DNA of 34,248 nt from Nitratireductor sp. (GTDB lineage: Bacteria; Pseudomonadota; Alphaproteobacteria; Rhizobiales; Rhizobiaceae). A program made the translations under genes and the position numbers. This document shows positions 10,222 to 18,292 of this stretch, in pieces. The notes beneath the pieces are model-generated. The model worked only from the letters and a program-made list of their open reading frames with translations, did no database searches and had not been told where the DNA came from. The stretch's first letter is position 1. Each line of letters starts with the position of its first letter. The stretch lies in contig JAFMHL010000039.1 of assembly GCA_017854535.1 (NCBI GenBank), positions 1-34,248 of the forward strand. Direction: 5' to 3'.

Positions 10222-10815
10222 TCAACGGAGCATTGGCCACAATGATGCAATTAACAATATCGCCATACTGATATTGAAAATACGAAGACGAATGGGGTCA
10301 GCAAGAAACCGGCGAAGCCAAAGGCCCATCCCACACCAAACTGCGATACTCGGAAGATTAACAAGCGTGAACACGCCCGCAACAATCACAACAGATGAGG
10401 TATAGGCACTAGGGTTGGTGTAAGCAGTCATTGAGGCCAGAGCCATAACCCATGCCTTGGGATTAACCCATTGAAACGCCACTGCTTCCACAAATCGCAT
10501 CGGTCTCCCATCGATCTTCCCAGATGAAATCGGACCTGAATTGGCGATTTTCCAAGCCAGGTAAACCAGGTAAGCAGCTCCAGCAATTTTCAAGCCTAGA
10601 TAAAGTTGAGGTGATGCTTCAAGGATCTCCCCCAACCCAAACCCAACGCATAAGAGTAAAAAAGCAAACCCGCCTGATATGCCAAGCATGTGCGGCAGAG
10701 ATCGAACAAAACCATAATTGGTTCCAGATGCCAAAAGCATCAAATTATTCGGCCCTGGTGTAATAGAGGAAACCAGTGAGAAACCGGCTAGGGCTAAAAG
10801 AATTTCTGGTTGCAT
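10222..10815 (-). CDS. LysE-family amino-acid exporter
   Basis: A 197-residue inner-membrane protein of the LysE/RhtB translocator family, with about six hydrophobic segments. The conserved TPGPNNLMLLASGTNYG motif sits at about 20-36 and the mid-protein VNPKAW motif near 117. Family members export amino acids such as lysine, arginine, threonine or homoserine, or analogues; the substrate here cannot be read from sequence. The start ATG 10815 fits the family N-terminus. A strong palindrome at 10847-10877 lies just upstream and is a likely control site. The gene is divergent from the lysozyme gene. Confidence 0.92.
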   Translation of the reverse strand: MQPEILLALAGFSLVSSITPGPNNLMLLASGTNYGFVRSLPHMLGISGGFAFLLLCVGFGLGEILEASPQLYLGLKIAGAAYLVYLAWKIANSGPISSGKIDGRPMRFVEAVAFQWVNPKAWVMALASMTAYTNPSAYTSSVVIVAGVFTLVNLPSIAVWCGMGLWLRRFLADPIRLRIFNISMAILLIASLWPMLR

Positions 10816-10846
10816 AGCACAAACTTTTACTGGAAACTAAGCGAAT

Positions 10847-10877
10847 TTAAATAGGTCAACATTGCTGACCTATTTAA
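10847..10877. promoter_or_regulatory. Palindromic operator candidate between lysE-type and lysozyme genes
   Basis: Two perfect 12-base arms, TTAAATAGGTCA at 10847-10858 and TGACCTATTTAA at 10866-10877, are separated by seven bases. A third GGTCA lies at 10885-10889. The site begins 32 bp upstream of the exporter ATG and lies about 160 bp upstream of the lysozyme start. No U-run follows on either strand, so it is not a terminator. The size and symmetry fit a dimeric repressor or activator site, most simply acting on the exporter. The protein that binds it is unknown; no regulator gene adjoins. Confidence 0.55.
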
Positions 10878-11039
10878 CGTAACGGGTCAATACTCATCAA
10901 AAGAAATAGGGTTTCCCAACTCTTAAATTAACCTTGTGGATTCAACCTTTATTCGTAATTGATCGTTAATATCGGATCAAACAAGCGGCTTAGTCAGGCC
11001 CACCAAAAATTCTCACACCCCGCATCGAGTAATGGTCAA

Positions 11040-12047
11040 ATGATCCGAACATCTATGTTTAAAACAATTGCTGCCACACTACTTTTGGGAACAGCCTTGT
11101 CAGGTTGCAATTCGACAACAGCGCTTGAATCAATGGATTCAATGCCACGGTCTGAAATGACCACCAGTTCAATTAGTCCTGCGGTGGAGATCGATACTGA
11201 TCAGAGCCAAGCCAGTTCAAGTGAATTTGCTTTCGATGAGGGTGAAGCACAAAATCAATCAATTCAAGTCGCTTCCCTGCGTCCTGAACCTGTGAGCCAA
11301 TCTACTTCCAAAAAATCAAAAAAGACCAAAGCAAGTTCTTTCGCTAAGCCGAAAATATTCAAGGCAAATTTCTCGGATCGCAAACCTGTAGACTTCGGCA
11401 AAGCCCATCCAAAGCACTTCGCAGTTCACGGCGTTGATGTGTCCCGTTGGCAATATGACATTGATTGGAAACAATTGCGCACAAGAGGTGCAAACTTCGC
11501 GTTTATCAAAGCCACCGATGGCGGAGATCATCTCGATCCAATGTTCAAAACCAATTGGGAAGTCGCTAAAGCAGCTGGTATTCCGCGCGGCGCTTATCAT
11601 TTCTTCTATTGGTGTCGTGTAGCCGAAGAACAGGCCGACTGGTTCATTCGCAATGTACCTAAAGAAAAAGGTGCCCTACCCCCTGTTGTCGACGTGGAAT
11701 GGAACAATCATTCAAAGAGTTGTCCAAAGCGCCCTTCCCGCAAAGTAGTCTTGGCTAAGATGAAGGTGTTCATCGACAAGGTAGAAAAGCACTATGGTCA
11801 AAAACCAATCATTTATACAGCGCCCGATTTCTATGAAGACAATCTGCAAGGCCAATTCAAAGACTACCCATTTTGGCTGCGCTCAGTTGCTCAACATCCA
11901 AAAGGTCGTTATCCAAACCGCGACTGGATTTTTTGGCAGTATTCTGGAACAGGCCTTTCAAAAGGTCACGGAACAGAAATCGACCTGAATGTCTTTAATG
12001 GCTCAGCCAATGGCTGGCACAAATGGCTTCAACGCAACATTCATTGA
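11040..12047 (+). CDS. Lipid-anchored GH25-family lysozyme
   Basis: 335 residues from ATG 11040. A lipoprotein signal peptide ends in LSGC (Cys23). About 100 residues of Ser/Thr/Lys-rich linker follow, then a glycoside hydrolase family 25 domain from about 128 to the end. The domain begins with GVDVSRWQ (Asp133), continues with FAFIKATDG and GAYHFFYW, and has the catalytic pair in VVDVEW (Asp218, Glu220). The C-terminus ends with DWIFWQYSGTG and IDLNVFNG. GH25 enzymes cut the MurNAc-GlcNAc bond of peptidoglycan. The lipid anchor suggests a cell-wall remodelling role in the periplasm rather than secretion. A TTG at 10959 would extend the protein but lacks a plausible leader. Confidence 0.9.
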   Translation: MIRTSMFKTIAATLLLGTALSGCNSTTALESMDSMPRSEMTTSSISPAVEIDTDQSQASSSEFAFDEGEAQNQSIQVASLRPEPVSQSTSKKSKKTKASSFAKPKIFKANFSDRKPVDFGKAHPKHFAVHGVDVSRWQYDIDWKQLRTRGANFAFIKATDGGDHLDPMFKTNWEVAKAAGIPRGAYHFFYWCRVAEEQADWFIRNVPKEKGALPPVVDVEWNNHSKSCPKRPSRKVVLAKMKVFIDKVEKHYGQKPIIYTAPDFYEDNLQGQFKDYPFWLRSVAQHPKGRYPNRDWIFWQYSGTGLSKGHGTEIDLNVFNGSANGWHKWLQRNIH

Positions 12048-12056
12048 TAGGAAACT

Positions 12057-12083
12057 CGATCCCCATTTTTCTATAGGGGATCG
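12057..12083. terminator. Hairpin between convergent lysozyme and AraC-type genes
   Basis: Perfect 8-base arms CGATCCCC (12057-12064) and GGGGATCG (12076-12083) flank an 11-base loop, placed exactly between two convergent genes; the second gene's stop lies within the loop. A U-run is missing on both strands, so intrinsic termination would be weak. It may instead be an mRNA 3'-end stabilising hairpin. Confidence 0.4.
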
Positions 12084-13120
12084 TACATCTCATTGTTTTC
12101 AATCAACACCTTTCGATAGGCAACAGGCGACATCCCTGTCCATCGATTGAACGCAAGGTTAAACGCCTGGGTCGTTGCATAGTCCAACATACCAGCGATG
12201 ATCTTGATTTTCAGATCTGGGTTTTTCAGCATTGTTATGGCAAGTCGTCGGCGAACACCGTCAAGCACTTCAGAAAAACTGGTGCCCTCTTCGGCCAAAA
12301 GTCTTTGCAGTTTCTTAGGCGTAAGCACCAAAGCTTCGGAAGCCAATTCAAGCGAACAACGCCCTGCCCCGATCACACTTTGCAGATAGATTGCAAGGGA
12401 TTCCTTGGTAGACAAGTCAAACTGAGGCTTGTTGCGCAGTCGATACTGCATGTACAAATTTACTAATGGTCTGAGAAAATGAACCGGACCTTTGAGCTTG
12501 GTATCAAGTAGCTTGATATCGAAAGTAATTTCATCATGCTCGGCTTCAAATTCCAAATTCGGACCAAATATCTCTTCATGAATGGAAATGTCCTCCGGTC
12601 GCTGGTGACGAAACCGGGCTATGTCTGGTCGCGCTTCCGGAATTTTCAAAACAGACGAAGCAAGAATTGTGAATGCCGCCATTTGTGCTTCGGTATAGTG
12701 CCTTGGCGTGATGCCAAGACCAAAGGCAGAAATACGAATAATACCGATACCTTCTTCAGGCAACTCGTGCAGACTCACGGTTTGGCCATCGGTGTATAGG
12801 TGCTGGAAGCTCTGCATGGCGTGAACCCAACTTCGAGCGGTTTTTTCAAAAAAACCAAGGTAAACTAACTGACCAAGATTGTTGAAATGCGGAGCGCTTG
12901 TCAGCCCCCGTTTCAAACCGAAATTCGGCTCATTCAGGGTATAGGCAGCAAGCTCATAGAGCATCACACCCTTGGCATATGAATAGATTCCGTCAACTAT
13001 TCTTAGCAATTCAGGATCAAGCCCTACTTCCTCCATGAGCGGTTCCAGCTTACCGCCAAGCGAAGCGACAAATTCCGGTAACCCAGTTAGCGCGGTTACC
13101 CGCATGAATGGTGATTTCAT
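12071..13120 (-). CDS. AraC-family transcriptional regulator
   Basis: 349 residues. The N-terminal part (about 10-200) matches the ligand-binding domain seen in OruR/ArgR-like AraC proteins (Arabinose_bd type, PF12625). The C-terminal hundred residues form the two helix-turn-helix motifs; ALVLTPKKLQRLLAEEGTSF and ATTQAFNLAFNRWTGMSP are the recognition segments. It controls transcription in response to an unknown ligand. It is divergent from the IHF-like gene across a 233-bp AT-rich spacer and convergent with the lysozyme gene. Nothing identifies its target, though its own upstream spacer is the usual place to look. Confidence 0.9.
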   Translation of the reverse strand: MKSPFMRVTALTGLPEFVASLGGKLEPLMEEVGLDPELLRIVDGIYSYAKGVMLYELAAYTLNEPNFGLKRGLTSAPHFNNLGQLVYLGFFEKTARSWVHAMQSFQHLYTDGQTVSLHELPEEGIGIIRISAFGLGITPRHYTEAQMAAFTILASSVLKIPEARPDIARFRHQRPEDISIHEEIFGPNLEFEAEHDEITFDIKLLDTKLKGPVHFLRPLVNLYMQYRLRNKPQFDLSTKESLAIYLQSVIGAGRCSLELASEALVLTPKKLQRLLAEEGTSFSEVLDGVRRRLAITMLKNPDLKIKIIAGMLDYATTQAFNLAFNRWTGMSPVAYRKVLIENNEMYDPL

Positions 13121-13246
13121 TGTTCAAACTCTTCGAAGCGCTATTTTCCTGCCATGTCCTGTAATAGTAACAAAATTGTCACCAGAAATAAACTCCGCAT
13201 GGAGCAATTAATAACATAAAAAAAATCAGAAGAAATAGCTAAATAT

Positions 13247-13260
13247 TTGATATTTATCAA
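13247..13260. promoter_or_regulatory. FNR/FixK-type box
   Basis: TTGATATTTATCAA is a perfect match to the TTGAT-N4-ATCAA consensus bound by FNR, Anr and FixK proteins. It lies 93 bp upstream of the IHF-like gene and 126 bp upstream of the divergent AraC-type gene. A TAGAAT that could be a -10 element for the rightward gene lies at 13275-13280, somewhat closer to the box than in standard class II promoters. Oxygen- or redox-responsive control of one or both genes is inferred. Confidence 0.55.
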
Positions 13261-13353
13261 TAAATTTTACTTGATAGAATTGCTCAACTGGACTAGTAGA
13301 ATTCCCTACTGGCTTTTCTGACACCATGAAATCCAATTTTGGGGGCAAAATTA

Positions 13354-13689
13354 ATGGATGGAAATACAACAACTAGGGCCACAATCGCGGATGTGGTCCA
13401 CTATGAAATAGGCTTATCAAGAACCGAATCTGCAAAAATGGTAGACCTTGTTATCGAGGAAATCTGCGCAGCATTGGAAAAGGGCGAAAACGTCAAACTC
13501 TCCGGTTTCGGCACCTTTAATCTTCGCGACAAAAATCCTCGGGTTGGGAGAAACCCAAAAACCCTCGAAGAAGTTATGATTGCACCCAGACGGGTGATGA
13601 CGTTTACGGCGTCAGCCAGTTTGAAAAATTCCATTGATATGGGAATTAACAAAAAGCTGGCGAATACAAAGATCAGAAAAACAGCATAG
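13354..13689 (+). CDS. IHF-alpha-like DNA-bending protein (divergent paralogue)
   Basis: 111 residues of the HU/IHF family. Landmarks are GLSRTESAKMVDLVIEEI, GENVKLSGFGTFNLRDK, and the beta-arm stretch RVGRNPKTLEEVMIAPRRVMTFTAS that inserts into the DNA minor groove. The GRNPKT and PRRVMTF signatures are those of IHF alpha rather than HU. The N-terminus and the basic C-terminal tail (KKLANTKIRKTA) are less conserved than in housekeeping alphaproteobacterial IhfA, and the gene stands alone, so this may be a second, specialised copy. ATG 13354 has GGGGG nine bases upstream. The spacer before it holds an FNR/FixK-type box. Confidence 0.85.
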   Translation: MDGNTTTRATIADVVHYEIGLSRTESAKMVDLVIEEICAALEKGENVKLSGFGTFNLRDKNPRVGRNPKTLEEVMIAPRRVMTFTASASLKNSIDMGINKKLANTKIRKTA

Positions 13690-13725
13690 TAAAATTAATA
13701 GACAGGTGAGCGGTGTAGTTTCCAA

Positions 13726-15147
13726 TCAACTCGCCAAGATATTGATAAATTGCCAAGGGTCCGTTTCATCGGTTTGTTCTTTGAACCGATCCCAACGGGC
13801 CGTCAGCGGCGTCCAATCTGTATAGTGTCCCTCGACAGGTCCCAGATATTGGCTTTGTACTTCCAAGCAACGCACATGGTCCATCTCGTCAGTTTCAACG
13901 ATGCCAGCCTCTGGATTTTCTAACGCCCATACCATTCCAGCAAGCACTGCTGACGTGACCTGTAATCCTGTGGCATTTTGATAAGGCGCCAAAGTCCGTG
14001 TTTCTTTCATGGATAAACGCGAGCCATACCAATAGGCGTTCTTCTTATGCCCAAAGAGCAACACACCCAATTCATCAATGCCTTCAATAATCTCGGTCTC
14101 ATCCAAAATCTTGTGCTCAGCTTGTGGCTTTGATGCGCCGAAGCATTCATGCAGGGATAACACCGCCATGTTTGAGGGATGATACGCATAGTGACATGTC
14201 GGACGAAATTCCGGCGATGCGCCCTCACCCACCGTATAATAATCAGAAATCGAGATGGCTTCATTATGGGTGACCAAAAATCCATATTGCGGCCCGGGAG
14301 TCGGACACCAGCTGTGAACCTTTGTCAGCGCACCTGGATGGTTGATATAAATCCCTGCCTGACAGCCTTTCTCATGGGTTCCCGCATTTTCAGGGATCCA
14401 TTTTTCATGGGTTCCCCATCCAAGCTCTGCCGGTTGAAAACCTTCAGACAAAAAGCCCTCAACAGACCATGTGTTGACGAACACCCCCATGGGCTTGGGA
14501 TAACTCGGCGCTTGGGTATCACGCTCGGCAATATGGATGCCCTTGACACCAAGATCACGCATCAGCTCAGCCCAGTCTAGTCGTGTCTTCGGCGGGTTGA
14601 AATCATGCCCTGTGTCTTTTGCAATATTGAGCAAAGCTTCTTTCACAAACCAAGACACCATGCCGGGATTTGCCCCACAGCACGAAACTGCCGTTGTCCC
14701 GCCCGGGTTTTCACGTTTTTCTTCACGAACCGGTTCACGCAAGGCATAATTCGTTTGTTCACTGGGATGAGCATCATCATTGCCATAAAATCCCGGCCAA
14801 GGCTCAACAACCGTATCAATGTACAAAACGCCTAATTCGCGGCAGTGTTTCATCATGTCCAAAGAACCCGTATCAACGGACAAATTGACACAAAACCCGC
14901 CTTGTGTTCCTTCAAATAGCTCGTTCAAAATCTGTTTGTAATTTTCGCGCGTCAGCTTCTTTTGATGAAAATGCACCCCGCGCTGCTTCAAGAAATTCGC
15001 AGGTTCATCAGACGGCTCAACCACATGAAGCATATGGGCATCATATTCAAAATGGCGTTCTATCAATGGAAGGGTGCCACGCCCGATTGAGCCAAATCCA
15101 ATGATAACGATTGGCCCATCGATGCGTCCATAAACTTGATGAGTCAT
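13726..15147 (-). CDS. hss: Homospermidine synthase
   Basis: A 473-residue NAD-dependent enzyme that makes sym-homospermidine from putrescine (or spermidine plus putrescine), the signature polyamine of many alphaproteobacteria. Family length is about 475. A Rossmann motif IIGFGSIGRGTLPL lies at 15-28. NLSVDTGSLDMMKHC, YIDTVVEPWPGFY, SCCGANPGMVSWFVKEAL and WGTHEKWIPENAG are strongly typical. ATG 15147 is preceded by AGGGA. It follows the SDR gene by 137 bp on the same strand and may be transcribed separately. Activity is cytoplasmic. Confidence 0.95.
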   Translation of the reverse strand: MTHQVYGRIDGPIVIIGFGSIGRGTLPLIERHFEYDAHMLHVVEPSDEPANFLKQRGVHFHQKKLTRENYKQILNELFEGTQGGFCVNLSVDTGSLDMMKHCRELGVLYIDTVVEPWPGFYGNDDAHPSEQTNYALREPVREEKRENPGGTTAVSCCGANPGMVSWFVKEALLNIAKDTGHDFNPPKTRLDWAELMRDLGVKGIHIAERDTQAPSYPKPMGVFVNTWSVEGFLSEGFQPAELGWGTHEKWIPENAGTHEKGCQAGIYINHPGALTKVHSWCPTPGPQYGFLVTHNEAISISDYYTVGEGASPEFRPTCHYAYHPSNMAVLSLHECFGASKPQAEHKILDETEIIEGIDELGVLLFGHKKNAYWYGSRLSMKETRTLAPYQNATGLQVTSAVLAGMVWALENPEAGIVETDEMDHVRCLEVQSQYLGPVEGHYTDWTPLTARWDRFKEQTDETDPWQFINILAS

Positions 15148-15284
15148 TCAAATCCCTACCTAAAATTACTCAATAAAAAGATGCTTCCTGTGTCGTTAAA
15201 CTAGGGAACCTCAACCCAACACGTCAAGGAACATTTCACATAGATCAGCAAGTCTGACTGATGGTTTTGAAGCCGGAAGAAAAA

Positions 15285-16046
15285 CTAAATACTACCCGCT
15301 TCAACCATATAATCATTTGCCGTGCACATGGCCGCATCATCAGAGGCAAGAAAAAACACCATCCGCGCCACAAAATGCGGTTCGATCAAATCTGGCAGAC
15401 ACTGGTTTTGGCGATGTTTTTCCAGTGCCTCTGGTGTTGCCCATAGCTGCTTCTGCCGCTCGGTCATAATCCAGCCTGGGACAACCGTATTAACTCGAAT
15501 TCTATGCGGCCCCAAATCTCGAGCCATCCCACGCGTAAGGCCGTGAACCGCTGCTTTGGCAGTCGTGTAAACAGGCATCCCGCCAACCGCTTCCCACCAG
15601 GAATTGGAACCCATATTGATAATCGACCCGCCTTTGCCTTTGGCAATCATGCCAGGAGCAACAGCTTGTATGGCAAAGAAGAAATGTTTGAGATTGGTGG
15701 CTATACGCTCATCGTAATAGTCAGAGGTTACTTCCTGCCAACCATGACGGTCATCACGGGCCGCATTATTGACCAGCACATCACATGTACCAAGACGAGT
15801 CTCAAGAGCAGCAAATGCCCGCTTCAAAGCCTCAATATCGCGCAAATCACAATGTTCATAGGTAACATTCTCGCCCAACATATCGCACAGCTTTTTGCTG
15901 TTTTCCCTATCGAAATCCACAAAGCCAACGCTAGCGCCTTGTTTCGCAAATCCACGAACGATTTCCTCACCAATGCCTGAAGCGCCGCCTGTGATAAATA
16001 CTGTCTTGCCTTTAAGGCTTGGATAAATGGCGTAATGATCAGACAT
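15285..16046 (-). CDS. Short-chain dehydrogenase/reductase
   Basis: 253 residues of the classical SDR fold. The nucleotide-binding GGASGIG lies at about 16-22. NNAARDD corresponds to the NNAG motif. The catalytic Ser-Tyr-Lys is in MGSNSWWEAVGGMPVYTTAKAAV, with Tyr and Lys four apart as expected. An acidic residue after strand beta-2 (FVDFD) favours NAD over NADP. The substrate is unknown. It starts eight bases after the AruI-like decarboxylase stop, so the two are cotranscribed and may act in one pathway, for example on the aldehyde or keto product. Confidence 0.88.
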   Translation of the reverse strand: MSDHYAIYPSLKGKTVFITGGASGIGEEIVRGFAKQGASVGFVDFDRENSKKLCDMLGENVTYEHCDLRDIEALKRAFAALETRLGTCDVLVNNAARDDRHGWQEVTSDYYDERIATNLKHFFFAIQAVAPGMIAKGKGGSIINMGSNSWWEAVGGMPVYTTAKAAVHGLTRGMARDLGPHRIRVNTVVPGWIMTERQKQLWATPEALEKHRQNQCLPDLIEPHFVARMVFFLASDDAAMCTANDYMVEAGSI

Positions 16047-16054
16047 AAAAATTC

Positions 16055-17668
16055 CTACTTAAGTTCATTCACGGTTATTTCGATCATCACTGGGGTTTGA
16101 TCGGTCTGGGCTTTGGCCAAAGCAGAGGAAACCAATTTGCCAAGCCCGTCCAAATCATGGGTTTTGTGAGTCGCCCAGCCATAAGCTTTTGCCATCATCT
16201 GAAAGTCCGGGTTTTTTGGAAAAACCGCAATCGGCTCAATGCCATGATCGACAAATCCTTCATGGATTTCAAGCAGTAAATCATTGTTCCATAAAATCAA
16301 AACAATTGGCAGGTTCTCTTCTTTGGCCGTTGCCATTTCCTGCAATGTATATTGCAATCCCCCATCACCCACAAAAGCCACAACGGCTTTTTGAGGCGAT
16401 GCCAATTGCGCGCCGAGCGCAGCTGGCAATCCATAGCCAAGGGTTCCATATCCTGTAGGATTGAAAAACCGTCCTGCAAATTCGGTCTTAAAAACCGAAT
16501 GCCCTGTATAACCGATTTGGGTCATGTCGGCGGTTATCAATGCATCCTTTGGCAAAGCATCAACAACAGCATTAAAAACCTTCTGACGCAGTTTTTCATC
16601 GGAATTGAGGCCATCATAAAATGCATCAACAGCAAAAGAAACTTGCCTAGCCTTCTCTACGATTTTCGTTTCTTGCCTTGTCGCTGAGATAGCCTTTGCA
16701 ATAGAAGCAAGCGCTGTTGGAGCGTCCCCTAGAATTTCCAAGTCAGCCTTGTAAGAATTTTCAAACTGCTTGGGATCAATATCAATGCGGATCATCTTGC
16801 CATTAAATTCAAAAGGAATTCCCCAAGTGTCCGTTGTCGCAAGTTCCGTTCCAGCAACCAGCACCACATCCGATTTTGCAATCACATTATGAACCGATTG
16901 CGCTACCAGCGTCGAACCCAAACAAAGCGGATGACTGGAAGGCAATAACCCTGCCCCAGCAACAGACATGGCAACAGGCGCGGCCAGTCTTTCAGCCAGA
17001 TCAAGGACAAGAGCTTCACTTCCAAGCGCGCCACCCCCTAGAATTAGAGCAGGCACATTTGCCCCATTGAGCCATTCAGCAGCCTGCTCAATATCCTGTT
17101 CCCTAGCCTGGGGCTTTTCTGCCTTCGCCATAGGAACCCAGTCTTCATTCACAGGCTTTTCGAAAATATCAATCGGCACTTCAATATGCACAGGACGGGG
17201 ACGCTCGGAGTTAAAAACATCAAACGCCTTAGCCAGCAAAGCGGGAAACTGATCCGGCGAATCTGCCCGCGCAGAAAAGGCTGTGAATGCTGACATCATC
17301 TTTTGCTGGTCCGGCATTTCGTGTAACTCGCCGCGCCCTTTACCAAGCAAATTGCTCTGATTGACAGACGATATCACCAATATGGGAACACTATCGGAAT
17401 AGGCTTGGGCAATTGCCGTAGAAGCATTGGTTAGCCCCGGGCCCGTGATCAGGAAACACACGCCCGGCTTACCACTTGCTCGCGCGTAACCATCAGCTAT
17501 AAACCCAGCGCCTTGCTCATGGCGAGGCAATACATGCCTGATGCGACTTCCCACAAGTCCGCGATACAATTCAAGCGTATGAACGCCGGGAATCCCGAAA
17601 ACCGTATCTACGTCATATTGTTCCAGCAAAGCAACAATCGCCTCACCGCAGGTTTTGGTGTTACGCAT
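16055..17668 (-). CDS. ThDP-dependent decarboxylase, AruI-like (5-guanidino-2-oxopentanoate decarboxylase)
   Basis: 537 residues of the acetolactate-synthase superfamily: ThDP Pyr domain at the N-terminus with catalytic Glu51 in PRHEQGAGFIADGYA, a central domain, and a C-terminal PP domain with the cofactor motif GDGGLQYTLQEM...WNN. The opening TCGEAIVALLEQYDVDTVFGIPGVHTLELYRGL and GRGELHEMPDQQ resemble AruI, which decarboxylates 2-ketoarginine in the arginine transaminase pathway. I infer this from memory of the family; other 2-oxoacid decarboxylases or catabolic acetolactate synthase are alternatives. ATG 17668 has AAAAGG at the right distance. It follows ilvH by 21 bp. Confidence 0.75.
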   Translation of the reverse strand: MRNTKTCGEAIVALLEQYDVDTVFGIPGVHTLELYRGLVGSRIRHVLPRHEQGAGFIADGYARASGKPGVCFLITGPGLTNASTAIAQAYSDSVPILVISSVNQSNLLGKGRGELHEMPDQQKMMSAFTAFSARADSPDQFPALLAKAFDVFNSERPRPVHIEVPIDIFEKPVNEDWVPMAKAEKPQAREQDIEQAAEWLNGANVPALILGGGALGSEALVLDLAERLAAPVAMSVAGAGLLPSSHPLCLGSTLVAQSVHNVIAKSDVVLVAGTELATTDTWGIPFEFNGKMIRIDIDPKQFENSYKADLEILGDAPTALASIAKAISATRQETKIVEKARQVSFAVDAFYDGLNSDEKLRQKVFNAVVDALPKDALITADMTQIGYTGHSVFKTEFAGRFFNPTGYGTLGYGLPAALGAQLASPQKAVVAFVGDGGLQYTLQEMATAKEENLPIVLILWNNDLLLEIHEGFVDHGIEPIAVFPKNPDFQMMAKAYGWATHKTHDLDGLGKLVSSALAKAQTDQTPVMIEITVNELK

Positions 17669-17689
17669 CAAAGACAACCTTTTGAAGAA

Positions 17690-18259
17690 TTACATCCCCT
17701 CTTTGCCGCGGTTCATCGCAGCAACGCCAGTGCGGCAAACTTCAACCAATCCAAGCGGCTCCATGATCGAGATGAATTGCTCGATCTTGGAAATACGACC
17801 TGTAATTTCGAAAGTGAAATGCTCGGTTGATGCGTCGATAACTTGGGCGCGGAAAGCGTCAGCGATACGCATGGATTCAAGGCGCGCTTCGCCTTTGCCC
17901 GCCACTTTAACCAAAGCCAATTCACGTTCCAATGGCTTATCCTGGCCATTTTGCTCGGCGACAAGGGTCAAATCCACAACGCGATGCACGGGAACCGCGC
18001 GGTCTAAAAGCTTCTTGATCTGCTCAATAACATGGCTGGTGCCGCTGGAAACAATCGTGATCCGTGACAGATGTTTTTCGTGCATGGTTTCAGAAACCGT
18101 CAGGCTTTCGATATTGTAACCACGTCCTGAAAACAGCCCGATCACCCGCGCCAAAACACCCGGTTCATTATTGACCAAGATCGACAACACATGCTGACGC
18201 GGTGTCTCTTTGTCTTTGGTAATGAAATAGGCCGAGCCTGATTGTTTTTTTGGACTCAT
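17690..18259 (-). CDS. ilvH: Acetolactate synthase small (regulatory) subunit
   Basis: 189 residues. An N-terminal ACT domain begins RQHVLSILVNNEPGVLARVIGLFSGRGYNIESLTV. The C-terminal domain continues with GLVEVCRTGVAAMNRG. It binds valine and confers feedback inhibition and full activity on the catalytic subunit in the first common step of branched-chain amino-acid synthesis. ATG 18259 is preceded by AGGAAAC. In related genomes it directly follows ilvB; here two transporter genes lie between, about 1.9 kb away. It should still be under the ilv leader's control if transcription runs through. Confidence 0.96.
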   Translation of the reverse strand: MSPKKQSGSAYFITKDKETPRQHVLSILVNNEPGVLARVIGLFSGRGYNIESLTVSETMHEKHLSRITIVSSGTSHVIEQIKKLLDRAVPVHRVVDLTLVAEQNGQDKPLERELALVKVAGKGEARLESMRIADAFRAQVIDASTEHFTFEITGRISKIEQFISIMEPLGLVEVCRTGVAAMNRGKEGM

Positions 18260-18292
18260 GACAAGTTTCCTAATGGTTAGATTTGACCGGAT

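Noticed and set aside
12057-12083. Strong intrinsic terminator between lysozyme and AraC-type genes
   Set aside because: Stem is perfect but no U-run follows on either strand; kept only as a low-confidence hairpin.
15504-15980. 158-residue plus-strand frame opposite the SDR gene
   Set aside because: Antisense shadow of a clear SDR; no family signal and no ribosome binding site.
17655-18119. 154-residue plus-strand frame opposite ilvH
   Set aside because: Antisense shadow of a well-conserved gene; composition is not protein-like.
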